Origin: Comamonas sp. lk
Lineage (GTDB): Bacteria > Pseudomonadota > Gammaproteobacteria > Burkholderiales > Burkholderiaceae_C
Assembly: GCF_900564145.1 (NCBI RefSeq)
Contig: NZ_UOOB01000001.1
Span: forward strand, 310,001 to 374,000
Direction: 5' to 3'
Length of the DNA: 64,000 bases
Made by a program: the position numbers and the translations under genes. Positions 44,722 through 56,035 of this stretch are shown piece by piece. A model generated the notes under the pieces. The model was given only the letters and a program-made list of their open reading frames with translations, was not told where the DNA came from and did not search any database. Position 1 is the stretch's first letter. Every line of letters begins with the position of its first letter.

Positions 44722-44753
44722 AAAAAAGCCTTCTGGAAACAGAAGGCTTTTTT
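44722..44753 (+). terminator. Rho-independent terminator of the tRNA gene
   Basis: Stem AAAAAAGCCTTCT (44722-44734) pairs with AGAAGGCTTTTTT (44741-44753), loop of six. The A and T runs make it bidirectional, two bases after the tRNA. Confidence 0.92.
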
Positions 44754-44886
44754 CGTTGTGCACTTCACAGTGGCTAAGTCCCACGCCGATCAGGGCGTGC
44801 CGCCTTGCCGCAAAAAAAATCGCCCCTCTTCCGAAGAAACAGGGGCGATGTGCAAAGGGAAGGCGCCAGGCGCCCACCGCTGATGC

Positions 44887-46182
44887 TTATGGGTACAGAC
44901 CGCGCATTTCGCGAGCGTGCAGAATGCGCTTGCAAGCCACGATGAAGGTGGCGGTACGCAGCGACACCTTGTTTTCCTGGGCCACTTGCCAGATGCCAGC
45001 GAAGGCCTCTTGCATGATGCGCACCAGGCGGGCGTTGATTTCGTCCTCGGTCCAGAAGAAGCTGGAGAAATCCTGCACCCACTCGAAGTAGGACACGGTC
45101 ACGCCACCGGCGTTGGCAATCACGTCGGGCAGCACCAGCACGCCCTTGTCGGTCAGGATGTCGTCGGCTTCGGGCGTGGTGGGGCCGTTGGCGCCTTCGA
45201 TCACGATCTTGGCCTTGATCTGAGCGGCGTTGTCCTTGGTGATCTGGCTTTCCAGCGCAGCAGGGATGAGGATCTCGCAATCCACGGCCCAGAAATCCTT
45301 GGTATCCATGGCTTCGCCACCGGCAAAGCCGCCCACGCCGCCATTGGCTGCCACGTGCGCCAGCAGAGCCGTCACATCAAAGCCGTTGGCGTTGTAGATG
45401 GTGCCGGTATGGTCTTGCACGGCCACGATGTTGGCGCCGGCTTCAGCAAACAGCTTGCCTGCAGTACCGCCCACATTGCCAAAGCCTTGCACGGCCACGC
45501 GTGCGCCTTGCAAGGGCAGGCCGGTCAGCTTGGCGGCTTCCACGCCCACGGTGAACACGCCGCGGCCTGTCGCTTCCACGCGACCCAGCGAGCCGCCCAG
45601 ATCGACCGGCTTGCCGGTTACCACGCCAGTGGAGGTGGCGCCGGTGTTCATGGAGTAGGTGTCCATCATCCAGGCCATGATCTGGCCGTTGGTGTTCACG
45701 TCGGGAGCAGGAATGTCCTTGGATGGGCCGATCAGCAGACCGATCTCGCTGGTGTAGCGACGTGTCAGGCGTTCCAGTTCGGAGGTCGAAAGCTTGCGCG
45801 GATCGACGCGGATACCACCCTTGGCACCGCCGTAAGGCACGTTCACTGCGGCATTCTTGACCGACATCCAGGCCGACAGCGCCATGACTTCAGACAGCGT
45901 CACGTCCTGGTGGAAACGCACGCCGCCCTTGCCGGGGCCGCGGCTCAGATTGTGCTGAACGCGGTAGCCCTCGAAGTGGGCGATGGTGCCGTTGTCCATC
46001 TCGATGGGCACGTCGACGATCAGAATGCGCTTGGGGCGCTTGAGGGTCTCGACCCAGCGGGCGAGCGAGCCCAGATAAGGCGTGACGCGATCTACTTGCT
46101 GCAGATAGTTGCCCCAGGGGCCGAGGTGCTCGGAATTCAGATAAGAAGGCAGAGCGTGTGCGGAAGAGTCTGTGGCTTGCAT
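44887..46182 (-). CDS. gdhA: Glutamate dehydrogenase (Glu/Leu/Phe/Val family)
   Basis: Dehydrogenase of 431 residues, the usual hexameric GDH length. The active-site region reads [13 protein letters not shown] with the substrate lysines, followed by [13 protein letters not shown] and [19 protein letters not shown]. The nucleotide fold contains [13 protein letters not shown]. It interconverts glutamate and 2-oxoglutarate plus ammonia. ATG 46182 (MQATDSS) is taken because the longer frame to 46275 lacks conservation. Upstream, a perfect TTATGCAT/ATGCATAA palindrome lies at 46294-46312. A second GDH type elsewhere is possible. Cofactor cannot be decided. Confidence 0.93.
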   Translation of the reverse strand: MQATDSSAHALPSYLNSEHLGPWGNYLQQVDRVTPYLGSLARWVETLKRPKRILIVDVPIEMDNGTIAHFEGYRVQHNLSRGPGKGGVRFHQDVTLSEVMALSAWMSVKNAAVNVPYGGAKGGIRVDPRKLSTSELERLTRRYTSEIGLLIGPSKDIPAPDVNTNGQIMAWMMDTYSMNTGATSTGVVTGKPVDLGGSLGRVEATGRGVFTVGVEAAKLTGLPLQGARVAVQGFGNVGGTAGKLFAEAGANIVAVQDHTGTIYNANGFDVTALLAHVAANGGVGGFAGGEAMDTKDFWAVDCEILIPAALESQITKDNAAQIKAKIVIEGANGPTTPEADDILTDKGVLVLPDVIANAGGVTVSYFEWVQDFSSFFWTEDEINARLVRIMQEAFAGIWQVAQENKVSLRTATFIVACKRILHAREMRGLYP

Positions 46183-46293
46183 GATTTGGGCCTGGTTGAC
46201 TGAGGTGGAACGGGCCGTTGTGAGGCCTCGCTGTCCGGGATCTACAGTGTGCGCGGGGCTGTGTGGCTTGTCCAAGGCTTGTTGCTTGGGGTC

Positions 46294-46312
46294 TTATGCA
46301 TTTAATGCATAA
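46294..46312. promoter_or_regulatory. Palindromic candidate operator between gdhA and the hydratase gene
   Basis: Perfect inverted repeat TTATGCAT-TTA-ATGCATAA with 8-bp arms, 112 bp before gdhA and 78 bp before the divergent gene. The symmetry and position suggest a dimeric repressor or activator site. The cognate protein is not identifiable here. Confidence 0.4.
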
Positions 46313-46390
46313 CCCTGAAAAACCGTCGATGCTGCCCAGTGTTGGCGGGGGAATGCGCAACCGGGCGCGGAATTTGCCATCATTGCTTCC

Positions 46391-47314
46391 ATGTCTGAAA
46401 ACAACGATTGCCAAGACGGCTGGTGCGGCCCCGCCCCTTTTGCCAACACCCCGCCCATGGGTTTGGCCCCCGAGTTGCGGGACGTGCAGGATGTGCTGCC
46501 CGATTGGGCGCAGCTGGCTCCGGCCCTGCATGAAGATGCCTATGCCACGGCCGATGCGCTGTGGTGGTCACGCAAGCTGGGCGAGAAGATGAGCCTGGGC
46601 GCGGATGTGGCAGCACTGATGCGTAGCGAGGAAGATGCACGCGCTGTGCAGTCCGCGCTGGCCGGCGTCTGGGGCTGGTGGCCCGCAGACCGGGCCCCGC
46701 GCTACTGGAAGTCCGGCGCTGCCAACCGCCAGACGGCCTTGCTGCATGTGCCCCTGCCCGAGTCCGGCGTGCAGCAAGGCCTGGCCTGGGCTGCCGCCCC
46801 GCAAACCGTATTCAATCTGCGTGGTGCAGAGGCGGAAATCGCCTTACGCATAGGCCAGGACATTTCTGCACAGCAAGCTGCCGCCCTGACTCCCGAGAGC
46901 GCTCTGGCCCTGGTGGACGGTGTGGCCGTGGCCATTGAATGGGTGGATGTGCGCTGGCGCGACGGCTTGCAGGCGCCGGCCCTGGCCTTGCTGGCCGACG
47001 GCCAATGCCATGGCGGTCTGGCGCTGGGCGAATGGCTGCCCGCCACATTGCTGGCGGGCCGGGATTGGGCGCAGCAGGTCTGCACCGTGGCCGTGAACGG
47101 TGAGGCGCCCCAGCGTTTTACCGGCACGCATAGCCTGGGTGATCCGGCCTGGTTGCTGCTGGACTGGATGCAGCATGTGGCGCGCCGCTACGGCAGCGTG
47201 CCCGCAGGCACGGTGGTGACCACGGGCAGCTGGTGCGGCTGTCTGAAGCTTGACGCGGGGGACCGCCTGACCGTTGCTTTCGAGGGCCTGGGCCAGCTGG
47301 GCTGGCAGTTCTAA
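46391..47314 (+). CDS. FAH-family 2-keto-4-pentenoate hydratase-like protein
   Basis: Protein of 307 residues related to the fumarylacetoacetate hydrolase / MhpD hydratase family. Recognisable parts are the FNLRGAEAEIALRIGQDI metal-ligand segment, VDGVAVAIEWVDVRWRDG, and a C-terminal TGTHSLGDPAWLLLDWM ending in VVTTGSWCGCLKL. Members hydrate or cleave dicarbonyl compounds from ring-cleavage pathways. No meta-cleavage genes are adjacent, so the substrate is open. It is divergent from gdhA with a palindrome between them. The length fits the family. A role in general keto-acid turnover is possible. Confidence 0.78.
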   Translation: MSENNDCQDGWCGPAPFANTPPMGLAPELRDVQDVLPDWAQLAPALHEDAYATADALWWSRKLGEKMSLGADVAALMRSEEDARAVQSALAGVWGWWPADRAPRYWKSGAANRQTALLHVPLPESGVQQGLAWAAAPQTVFNLRGAEAEIALRIGQDISAQQAAALTPESALALVDGVAVAIEWVDVRWRDGLQAPALALLADGQCHGGLALGEWLPATLLAGRDWAQQVCTVAVNGEAPQRFTGTHSLGDPAWLLLDWMQHVARRYGSVPAGTVVTTGSWCGCLKLDAGDRLTVAFEGLGQLGWQF

Positions 47315-47387
47315 GCCGGTTTGCTCATAAAACAGAAGCCGCTTGCGCCAATGATTGTTGGATCTTGATGCGAAAACACGCTGCATT

Positions 47388-47426
47388 CAAATCAAGCTGA
47401 GCGCCAGCAGCTTTTGAAATAATAGC
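47388..47426 (+). repeat. Dispersed intergenic repeat copy
   Basis: Divergent copy: ATCAAGCTGAGCGCCAGCAG then CTTTTGAAATAATAG, in the convergent spacer between the hydratase and PPK2 genes. Confidence 0.4.
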
Positions 47427-47434
47427 AAGCCGCT

Positions 47435-48364
47435 TCACTTCACCTGGATTTTCTCCAGCGCCGGCGAGCCCGCAGGGTATTGGAGTTCCAGATTGCCCAG
47501 CACCTCGCGCAACAAGGTGGCAATCATCAGATTGCGGTGGGTTTTGGAGTCGGCGGGAACAATGGTCCAGGGAGCCCAGGGTGTGTGGGTGGCGGCCAGC
47601 AGTTTTTCATAGGCCTGCTGATACTCGTCCCACTGGGCGCGCGCCTTGAGGTCGCTTTCGTCAAACTTCCAGTGTTTGCAGGGGTCGTCCAGCCGCTCTT
47701 GCAGGCGCTGGCGCTGCTCGTCCTTGCTGATGTGCAGCATGAACTTGACGACCAGGGTGCCGTTTTCGCTGAGCATGCGCTCGAAGTCGTTGATCTGGGC
47801 ATAGCGCTGGGCCTGCTGCTCGGGCGTGATCCAGCGGTTGACCACGGGCACCAGCACGTCTTCGTACTGGCTGCGGTTGAACACCACGATCTCGCCCGCG
47901 CCCGGCACCTGCTGGTGGATGCGCCACAGATAGTCATGGGCTTTTTCGGCATCGGTGGGCGCTTTCCAGCCCACGGTGTGCACGCCCAGCGGCGTCATCT
48001 GGCCGAACACGCCGCGCAGCGTGCCGTCCTTGCCGGCCGCATCCATGCCTTGCAGTATGACCAGCAGCTTGAAGCGCCGGTCGGCATAGAAGATGTTCTG
48101 CAGACCATCGAGTTCCCGGGCCAGCGTGCTGACGCTGTCCTTGTCATGCTGCTTGCCCTGGCCGGCCGAAAACGGCTTGGCTCCGGGCTCGAAGCCGGCC
48201 AGCTCCACGGCGGGCGGCGCATCGGCATCCTGCTTGCGGCTGTCGCGCGGCACGCCGGGCTGCCATTGCTGCCAGAGCTTGCGCAGGGCTTTGTGCTTGC
48301 TCTCGAAAGGATAGACATTCTCGGCAGAGGGCGAGGGCTGTACCGGCTGGCTGGGGGTGGACAT
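47435..48364 (-). CDS. Polyphosphate kinase 2 family protein
   Basis: PPK2 of 309 residues. Walker A is GMDAAGKDG at 106-114, followed by VHTVGWKAPTDAEKAHDYLWRI and a lid region with EIVVFNRSQYEDVL. A DEQRQRLQERLDDP segment and WTIVPADSKTHRNL near the C terminus complete the family pattern. It transfers phosphate between polyphosphate and nucleotides, so it can make ATP or GTP from polyphosphate under stress. TGGAGC precedes ATG 48364. Whether it favours mono- or diphosphates cannot be read safely. Not next to ppk1 or ppx. Confidence 0.92.
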   Translation of the reverse strand: MSTPSQPVQPSPSAENVYPFESKHKALRKLWQQWQPGVPRDSRKQDADAPPAVELAGFEPGAKPFSAGQGKQHDKDSVSTLARELDGLQNIFYADRRFKLLVILQGMDAAGKDGTLRGVFGQMTPLGVHTVGWKAPTDAEKAHDYLWRIHQQVPGAGEIVVFNRSQYEDVLVPVVNRWITPEQQAQRYAQINDFERMLSENGTLVVKFMLHISKDEQRQRLQERLDDPCKHWKFDESDLKARAQWDEYQQAYEKLLAATHTPWAPWTIVPADSKTHRNLMIATLLREVLGNLELQYPAGSPALEKIQVK

Positions 48365-48459
48365 AACGCAGCTCCATGAACAAGGTGGATGAAAGCGGTT
48401 GCTATGAATAATCTAGCTGTATGTGATTGGTTGGTAATGGCTTCAGGCTGATTTAATGC

Positions 48460-49380
48460 CTAATTCGGCCGCTGCGGCACTCCCTGCTCGCGCAGCAGCT
48501 GCACAAAGCGGCGGGCGGCCAGGCCTTGCGGGCTTTCCTTGGACCAGACCCAGTCCACGAACAGTGTGGTGCCATTGCTCAGGTTTTGCACGGGAATTTC
48601 CAGCAGCTGACCGGCGGCAATGCGCGGCTCGACCAGGCCCTTGGGCAGCCAGCCCCAGGCCATGCCCGCGCCAATCAGCGACAGTGCGGCCTGATGGCTG
48701 TCGGTGCGCCACAGCTGGCGGGCAAAAACAAAGCGCGGGTCGGTCTGTTGCGGATCGCGGCTGGCCACCAGCACCTGGCGGGTCGCGGCCAACTGTTCCA
48801 CGCTGAGCCGGGCGCGCTTACCATGCTCGGCCAGCGCCTGCTGCCAGGGGGCGAACTGGGGGGACATCACGGCCAGCAGCGTCTCGCGCCCCATTTCCTG
48901 AAAGCCTTCGCGCCCGTCAATGGCCGGGCGTTCAAACACCAGGGCCAGATGGGCGCGGCCTGCGTGCAAAAGCTGCAGGGCATCGGTCTGCGGTGCGGTC
49001 AGCACTTCAATCGGCAGGGCGGGAAACTCCTGCACCAGGGCGGCCAGCGTCTCGGTCCAGGGGGTGGAGAGCAGCTCGGGCGCAATCGCCAGCGTCAATC
49101 TTTCTTCCAGCCCCTGATGCAAGGCGCTGGCCTGCCAGTTGAGCTGCTGCAGCTGCTCGGCCAGCAGACGGGCCTGCGGCTCCAGCGCCCGGGCGGCAGC
49201 CGTGGGCCGGGGTTCGCGCCCGCTGCGGTCGAACAGCTGCAAATCCAGTTCGGCTTCGAGCTGGGCCACGGCCATGCTCACGGCCGAGGGCACGCGCCCC
49301 AGCTTGCGGGCGGCAGCGGAAAACGAACCTTCATCGAGCACGGCAAGAAACAGCGGAACCTGGTCGGCAGCGAATGGCAT
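48460..49380 (-). CDS. LysR-family regulator, probable controller of the PACE exporter
   Basis: LysR regulator of 306 residues. The helix-turn-helix is in VPLFLAVLDEGSFSAAARKLGRVPSAVS, and the effector domain covers about residues 90-300. ATG 49380 (MPFAADQ) is chosen; the open frame runs back to 49479. It is divergent from the PACE efflux gene with a 71-bp spacer, the arrangement of AceR-AceI in Acinetobacter. No ribosome site is clear. It probably activates the exporter in response to the exported compound. Confidence 0.9.
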   Translation of the reverse strand: MPFAADQVPLFLAVLDEGSFSAAARKLGRVPSAVSMAVAQLEAELDLQLFDRSGREPRPTAAARALEPQARLLAEQLQQLNWQASALHQGLEERLTLAIAPELLSTPWTETLAALVQEFPALPIEVLTAPQTDALQLLHAGRAHLALVFERPAIDGREGFQEMGRETLLAVMSPQFAPWQQALAEHGKRARLSVEQLAATRQVLVASRDPQQTDPRFVFARQLWRTDSHQAALSLIGAGMAWGWLPKGLVEPRIAAGQLLEIPVQNLSNGTTLFVDWVWSKESPQGLAARRFVQLLREQGVPQRPN

Positions 49381-49451
49381 GGCGTTATCTATCAGGAAAA
49401 TTGAAAGGAGATGACTTTTATCTTCAGTTTTCAGAACATACACTGCGGTCC

Positions 49452-49979
49452 ATGTCTCAACAAGCCTCCGCGATGGCATCCGCTTCTTCTTCTGCCGCTC
49501 ACACTGTTCATGCTTCTGCCAATGGCGCCGCGCCCACCAAGGCCACTGGTCTGCAAGGCCCCAAGCGTCGCATCATCTATGTCTCTTTGTACGAGGCGAT
49601 CGCCATCGCCGTCTCCAGCCTGATCTTCATGGCCATCGGCCAGAAGGCCGGCGACTCCAGCGTCATGGCCGTCGCCGCATCGGTGATTGCGATCTGTTGG
49701 AACCTGAGCTTCAACCACCTGTTTGAAAAATGGGAAGCACGCCAGGCCGTCAAGGGCCGCTCCGTGCTGCGCCGCGTGGTGCATGCGATTGGCTTTGAGG
49801 GCGGCTTGGCGCTGGCCCTCATCCCGCTCATGGCCTGGTGGTTCGACGTCTCGCTGTGGCAGGCGACGGTGATGGAAGCCGGCCTGCTGGTGTTCTTCAT
49901 GGTCTACACCTTTGCCTTCAACTGGGCGTTTGACCGCCTGTTCGGCCTGCCTGCCTCGGCCCAGAATCTGTCGGCCTGA
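49452..49979 (+). CDS. PACE-family efflux transporter (AceI-like)
   Basis: Small inner-membrane exporter of 175 residues. Four membrane helices form two bacterial transmembrane pair domains: RRIIYVSLYEAIAIAVSSLI then NLSFNHLFEKWEARQ, and RRVVHAIGFEGGLALALIPLM then FAFNWAFDRLFGLP. The conserved E in the first helix (YEAIAI) and the F-N-x(2)-F/FD signatures match AceI. A polar N-terminal extension of about 40 residues is longer than AceI's. ATG 49452 is used; ATG 49473 would shorten it. AceI pumps chlorhexidine and short diamines; substrates here are untested. Regulated by the divergent LysR gene. Confidence 0.9.
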   Translation: MSQQASAMASASSSAAHTVHASANGAAPTKATGLQGPKRRIIYVSLYEAIAIAVSSLIFMAIGQKAGDSSVMAVAASVIAICWNLSFNHLFEKWEARQAVKGRSVLRRVVHAIGFEGGLALALIPLMAWWFDVSLWQATVMEAGLLVFFMVYTFAFNWAFDRLFGLPASAQNLSA

Positions 49980-49996
49980 GTCAAGTAAAAAAATCC

Positions 49997-50030
49997 AGCT
50001 GCAGCGCTTGATGGTCAAGCGCAGGCAGCT
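49997..50030 (+). repeat. Dispersed repeat, palindromic double copy
   Basis: AGCTGC plus GCGCTTGA (49997-50011) mirrors TCAAGCGC plus GCAGCT (50015-50030) around TGG, with a small bulge, followed by ATCAAAAAAAG. It is two head-to-head half copies of the window-wide repeat, 17 bp after the PACE stop. Confidence 0.55.
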
Positions 50031-50033
50031 ATC

Positions 50034-50071
50034 AAAAAAAGCGTGCACCCTGTCAAGGTGCACGCTTTTTT
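50034..50071. terminator. Bidirectional terminator between PACE gene and gltS
   Basis: Stem GCGTGCACC (50041-50049) pairs with GGTGCACGC (50057-50065), loop of seven. T run at 50066-50071 serves the plus strand and A run at 50034-50040 serves the minus strand. Confidence 0.92.
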
Positions 50072-50093
50072 CGTTGGGGAGCAGTGACAGGAA

Positions 50094-51329
50094 TCAGCGC
50101 AACCAGCTGATGAAGCCCTGCAGCAAAAAGGCGTTGATGATGTCGATGAAGAAGGCGCCCACCAGTGGCACGATCAGAAAGGCCTTGTGCGAGGGGCCAT
50201 ACTGGTTGGTCAAGGCCTGCATATTGGCCACGGCCGTGGGCGTGGCACCCATGCCAAAGCCGCAGTGGCCGGCGGCCAGTACGGCGGCGTCGTAGTCTTT
50301 GCCCATGACGCGGAAAGTCACCAAGGTGGCGTATGCGGCCAAAAACAAGGTCTGCACCAGCAAAATGACCATCAGCGGTGCGGCGAGATCCGTCAGCTCC
50401 CACAGTCTGAGCGACAGCAGGGCAATGGCCAGATAAATCGACAGGGCCGCGCTGCCGAAGACGTCGATGGCCCGGTCAAAGACCTTGATGCCGAACACAT
50501 AGTCCAGCGCATTGCGAATGATCACGCCGCCGCCCAGGGCCCAGACAAAGGTGGGCAGCTTGATAACGCCCTGGGTCAGCGAGGTCATGAGTTCGGCAAA
50601 CGCCAGGCAGCCGGCAAACAGCGCCAGGGTTTCCACGGCGGCGTCGGCCGTGATCAGGCGAGGAGCCTTGCTGGAGGATTCGAAATTGGCCACATCGCTG
50701 CTCTCGCTCACTGCGGGTTCTTCGGTGCTCAGCTGCTGGGCCTCGGTGCGGGGCTGGGCCAGTTGGCGGCTGGTGATCAGCCGCTTGGCCAGCGGGCCGC
50801 CGAGCAGGCCGCCTATGACCAGGCCAAAGGTGGCGCAGGCAATGCCCAGTGCCGTGGCACCGGTGAGGCCGTATTCGTTCTCCAGCATTGCGCCGTAGGC
50901 GCCGGCTGTTCCATGGCCTCCGACGAGGGTGATGGAGCCCGCGACCAGGCCCATCAGCGGATCTTGTCCCAGCAAGGTGGCCATGCCCACGCCCACCACG
51001 TTCTGCAAAAAGATGAAACCGGCGATCAGCCCCAGAAAGACCAGCAGTGCCGTGCCGCCTTCGCGCAGTTTGGAGAGGTTGGCGCTCAGGCCAATGGAGG
51101 AGAAAAACACCAGCATGAAGGCGTCTTGCAGGCTGGACTCAAAACCCAGGGTCAGGCCCGTGGTTTCATGGAGCAGGAAAATCGTTGCCGCTGCCACCAG
51201 TCCGCCGGAGACGGGCTCGGGGATGTTGAAGTCGCGCAGAAAGCGGATGTGCCGCGTCATCAGCTTGCCCAGCAGCAGCACCAGCACGGCAAAAATAAGG
51301 GTGTAGTACGCGCCAAAGCCGACGTGCAT
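50094..51329 (-). CDS. gltS: Sodium/glutamate symporter GltS
   Basis: Inner-membrane Na+-coupled glutamate importer of 411 residues, close to E. coli GltS (401). Family motifs include DFNIPEPVSGGLVAA, the GSITLVGGHGTAGAYGAMLE substrate loop in the first half, and GHCGFGMGATPTAVANMQAL in the second. The cytoplasmic linker between halves (about 200-245) is serine- and glutamate-rich and longer than usual. GGAG precedes ATG 51329. It is divergent from metH across 553 bp. Functional link with gdhA 4 kb away is plausible but not shown. Confidence 0.94.
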   Translation of the reverse strand: MHVGFGAYYTLIFAVLVLLLGKLMTRHIRFLRDFNIPEPVSGGLVAAATIFLLHETTGLTLGFESSLQDAFMLVFFSSIGLSANLSKLREGGTALLVFLGLIAGFIFLQNVVGVGMATLLGQDPLMGLVAGSITLVGGHGTAGAYGAMLENEYGLTGATALGIACATFGLVIGGLLGGPLAKRLITSRQLAQPRTEAQQLSTEEPAVSESSDVANFESSSKAPRLITADAAVETLALFAGCLAFAELMTSLTQGVIKLPTFVWALGGGVIIRNALDYVFGIKVFDRAIDVFGSAALSIYLAIALLSLRLWELTDLAAPLMVILLVQTLFLAAYATLVTFRVMGKDYDAAVLAAGHCGFGMGATPTAVANMQALTNQYGPSHKAFLIVPLVGAFFIDIINAFLLQGFISWLR

Positions 51330-51739
51330 GTAGGTTCTCCAATCGTTGCCTGTCCCTCAACGGCAGGCGGTGATTTTTTGGGGGAAGTCCGGGGCTACGG
51401 CTTGAACCGTGCATCGGACTCGCAAAAAAGTGTTCGGGCTGGTTTGGCCAGTGCCTCGAAACAGGACCTGCGCTTTGATGGCGCCAGCATGACAGCCGTC
51501 CATGGCGGGTGCAACCGGCATTCATCTGGCATCGGTGTGGTCTAGCGGGCGAATATGCTTGAAACCAGATGGCAGCGTTCGTCGTTGACGATATTCCCTG
51601 GGCAAAGTTTGGCGTTTGCGCAAGAAGATGCGGCGCGGCTCCAGGCCCAGGTCGTGCGATGGACGCATGGGGGTTTAAGGCGCATTCACCAGCGCCCATG
51701 GTGCAGATCGGCTGCATGGACATAAAATGCAGGGCTTCG

Positions 51740-51801
51740 CCCCAAGGAGCGCTGCAGCTAGCTGGTTGATGTCCAACCAGTGCGTCAGGCTTGGGGTCAG
51801 C
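51740..51801 (+). promoter_or_regulatory. S-adenosylhomocysteine (SAH) riboswitch upstream of metH
   Basis: Matches the SAH aptamer. P1 CCCCAAG (51740-51746) pairs with CTTGGGG (51790-51796). The conserved core GAGCGCTGC (51747-51755, with G51747 bordering P1) follows P1. Hairpin P2 is CTGGTTG (51762-51768) with CAACCAG (51774-51780). The 3' strand GTCAGGCTTGGGG precedes CAGC (51798-51801), which can pair with GCTG (51751-51754) as the pseudoknot. These riboswitches raise methionine-cycle gene expression when SAH accumulates, fitting metH. Confidence 0.85.
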
Positions 51802-51840
51802 AGTTCTGGTCTTGTTACCCAACTGCCTCGCAACAACGGC

Positions 51841-51882
51841 GCTCACCTGTTATTTCTGATTCTGGTTTTCACACAGGTGAGC
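51841..51882 (+). promoter_or_regulatory. Ribosome-site-sequestering hairpin before metH
   Basis: Perfect 10-bp repeat GCTCACCTGT (51841-51850) and ACAGGTGAGC (51873-51882) with a 22-base loop. The downstream arm contains the AGGTGAG ribosome site and ends directly at ATG 51883. It can act as the expression platform of the SAH riboswitch by hiding the translation start. Confidence 0.6.
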
Positions 51883-54663
<2,781 letters not shown>

Positions 54664-54706
54664 TTTTTCTTGCAGTCATGAGGCTGCAAGCCTGATTTGC
54701 TCTGAT

Positions 54707-54740
54707 CTCAGACGGCTTTATGCAATGGCAGCCGTCTGAG
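54707..54740. terminator. Hairpin between metH and the diguanylate cyclase gene
   Basis: Perfect 11-bp stem CTCAGACGGCT (54707-54717) with AGCCGTCTGAG (54730-54740), loop of twelve, between convergent genes. A smaller stem CTTGCAG/CTGCAAG lies at 54669-54690. There is no strong T tract. Confidence 0.55.
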
Positions 54741-54751
54741 CTCGGGCCAGA

Positions 54752-56035
54752 TCAGCCAATCGCCTCGACTCGGTTGCGGCCGTTCTCTTTGGCCAAATAC
54801 AGCCCTTCATCGGCTCTTCTGAGCAAATTTGACATCTCTCTGTCTTTGGCGCCTTTCACGGCCACGCCTATGCTCAAGGTAAAGGGGATGGCTCTGTCTT
54901 CTGGCCAAGAATAGGAAAAATCTCTGTCAGAGATTTTCTTTCTCAAATTTTCAGCTATTTCCAGCGCCTCTTCTTTATCGGTATTAATCAGGCAGGCCAC
55001 AAATTCTTCGCCACCGAGCCTGGCAACAATATGCTCTTTTCCTATCGTCTCGCGGGCGATGGATGCAAAGGCTTTCAGCACATCGTCTCCGCCCTCATGA
55101 CCATAAGTGTCATTGACCAGTTTGAAATTATCCAGATCCATCATCAGTATGGAGAGCGGATTTTCTGTTTCAAACAAGCTCCTGGCCACATCATTGAATT
55201 CGCGGCGATTAGGCAGTCCGGTTAAATCATCGACCGCCGCCTGACGGTGCAGAAGATCGACCAAATGGACCTTGTCCGTGATGTCTCTGATAATCGCGGT
55301 GAATTCCACCAGTCCATTCACGGTAATCTTAGAGATGGCAATTTCTACCGGGATACGGCTTCCGTCCTTATGAAGTCCGTAAATCCGGTTTCGCTCGTCC
55401 ATTTGTCTGGAACGCACCGGAGAACGCGCAAACTGATGCACATATCCCCGGTGACCTTCGCGGGCCGCAGGAGGAAGCAATACTTCCAGCGGCTGGTCCA
55501 GCATTTCTTCCTGGTCGTAGCCGAACAAGCCTTCCGCAGCCCGATTGAACAAGGTGATGTGATGCTGCTGATCGATGGTGATGATGGCGTCGTATGCGGC
55601 ATCCACAACCGAACGGAAACGTGATGTGCTGACTTCAAGATCATGCATCAACAGCATTTTCTTGGTGATTTCAATTCCGGTGAGAAAAACCCCTTCGGCC
55701 GTTTCGGAGTTGGCTGATTTCTTGAAAGGTTTCAAAGACAGACGCCACCAGTGCGTTCCATCTTTCAAATCATAGGCTTGCTCCAATTCATGAGAAACAC
55801 CATCTGCCAGGCAATTGATAACTGCTAAACGCAGTTCTCGTCTTGCATAATTGGGAACGATTGTTTCTAGCGAAAATGGATAGCGGTGAATGGAGTTTCT
55901 TTTAGCCCCCATCATGTCGAAGAATATTTCGTTGCAAGAGCTGACGGCCAAACCCTCTTCATTCACGCGAATCAAAGCCACGCTGGCTGCGATTCCATTC
56001 ATGAAATCTTGTAATTCTTCACCCAGTCTATCCAT
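54752..56035 (-). CDS. PAS-PAS-GGDEF diguanylate cyclase
   Basis: Soluble protein of 427 residues with two PAS-like sensor regions (about 10-125 and 135-255) and a C-terminal GGDEF domain. The active site reads GGEEF at 341-345, and DDLTGLPNRREF starts the domain. It should make cyclic-di-GMP from GTP. The RxxD inhibitory site expected just upstream is absent (KEHIVARL is found), so product inhibition may be weak. No membrane segment is seen. AAGGA precedes ATG 56035. Its sequence is visibly more A+T-rich than metH or trpB on either side, which may indicate later acquisition. Confidence 0.92.
   Translation of the reverse strand: MDRLGEELQDFMNGIAASVALIRVNEEGLAVSSCNEIFFDMMGAKRNSIHRYPFSLETIVPNYARRELRLAVINCLADGVSHELEQAYDLKDGTHWWRLSLKPFKKSANSETAEGVFLTGIEITKKMLLMHDLEVSTSRFRSVVDAAYDAIITIDQQHHITLFNRAAEGLFGYDQEEMLDQPLEVLLPPAAREGHRGYVHQFARSPVRSRQMDERNRIYGLHKDGSRIPVEIAISKITVNGLVEFTAIIRDITDKVHLVDLLHRQAAVDDLTGLPNRREFNDVARSLFETENPLSILMMDLDNFKLVNDTYGHEGGDDVLKAFASIARETIGKEHIVARLGGEEFVACLINTDKEEALEIAENLRKKISDRDFSYSWPEDRAIPFTLSIGVAVKGAKDREMSNLLRRADEGLYLAKENGRNRVEAIG

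Noticed and set aside
51330..51739. Cobalamin riboswitch upstream of metH
   Set aside because: A B12-box could not be found; the SAH aptamer at 51740 explains the conserved structure instead.
51727..51882. N-terminal extension of MetH
   Set aside because: The frame is open but runs through the SAH riboswitch and the sequestering hairpin; family similarity starts after ATG 51883.
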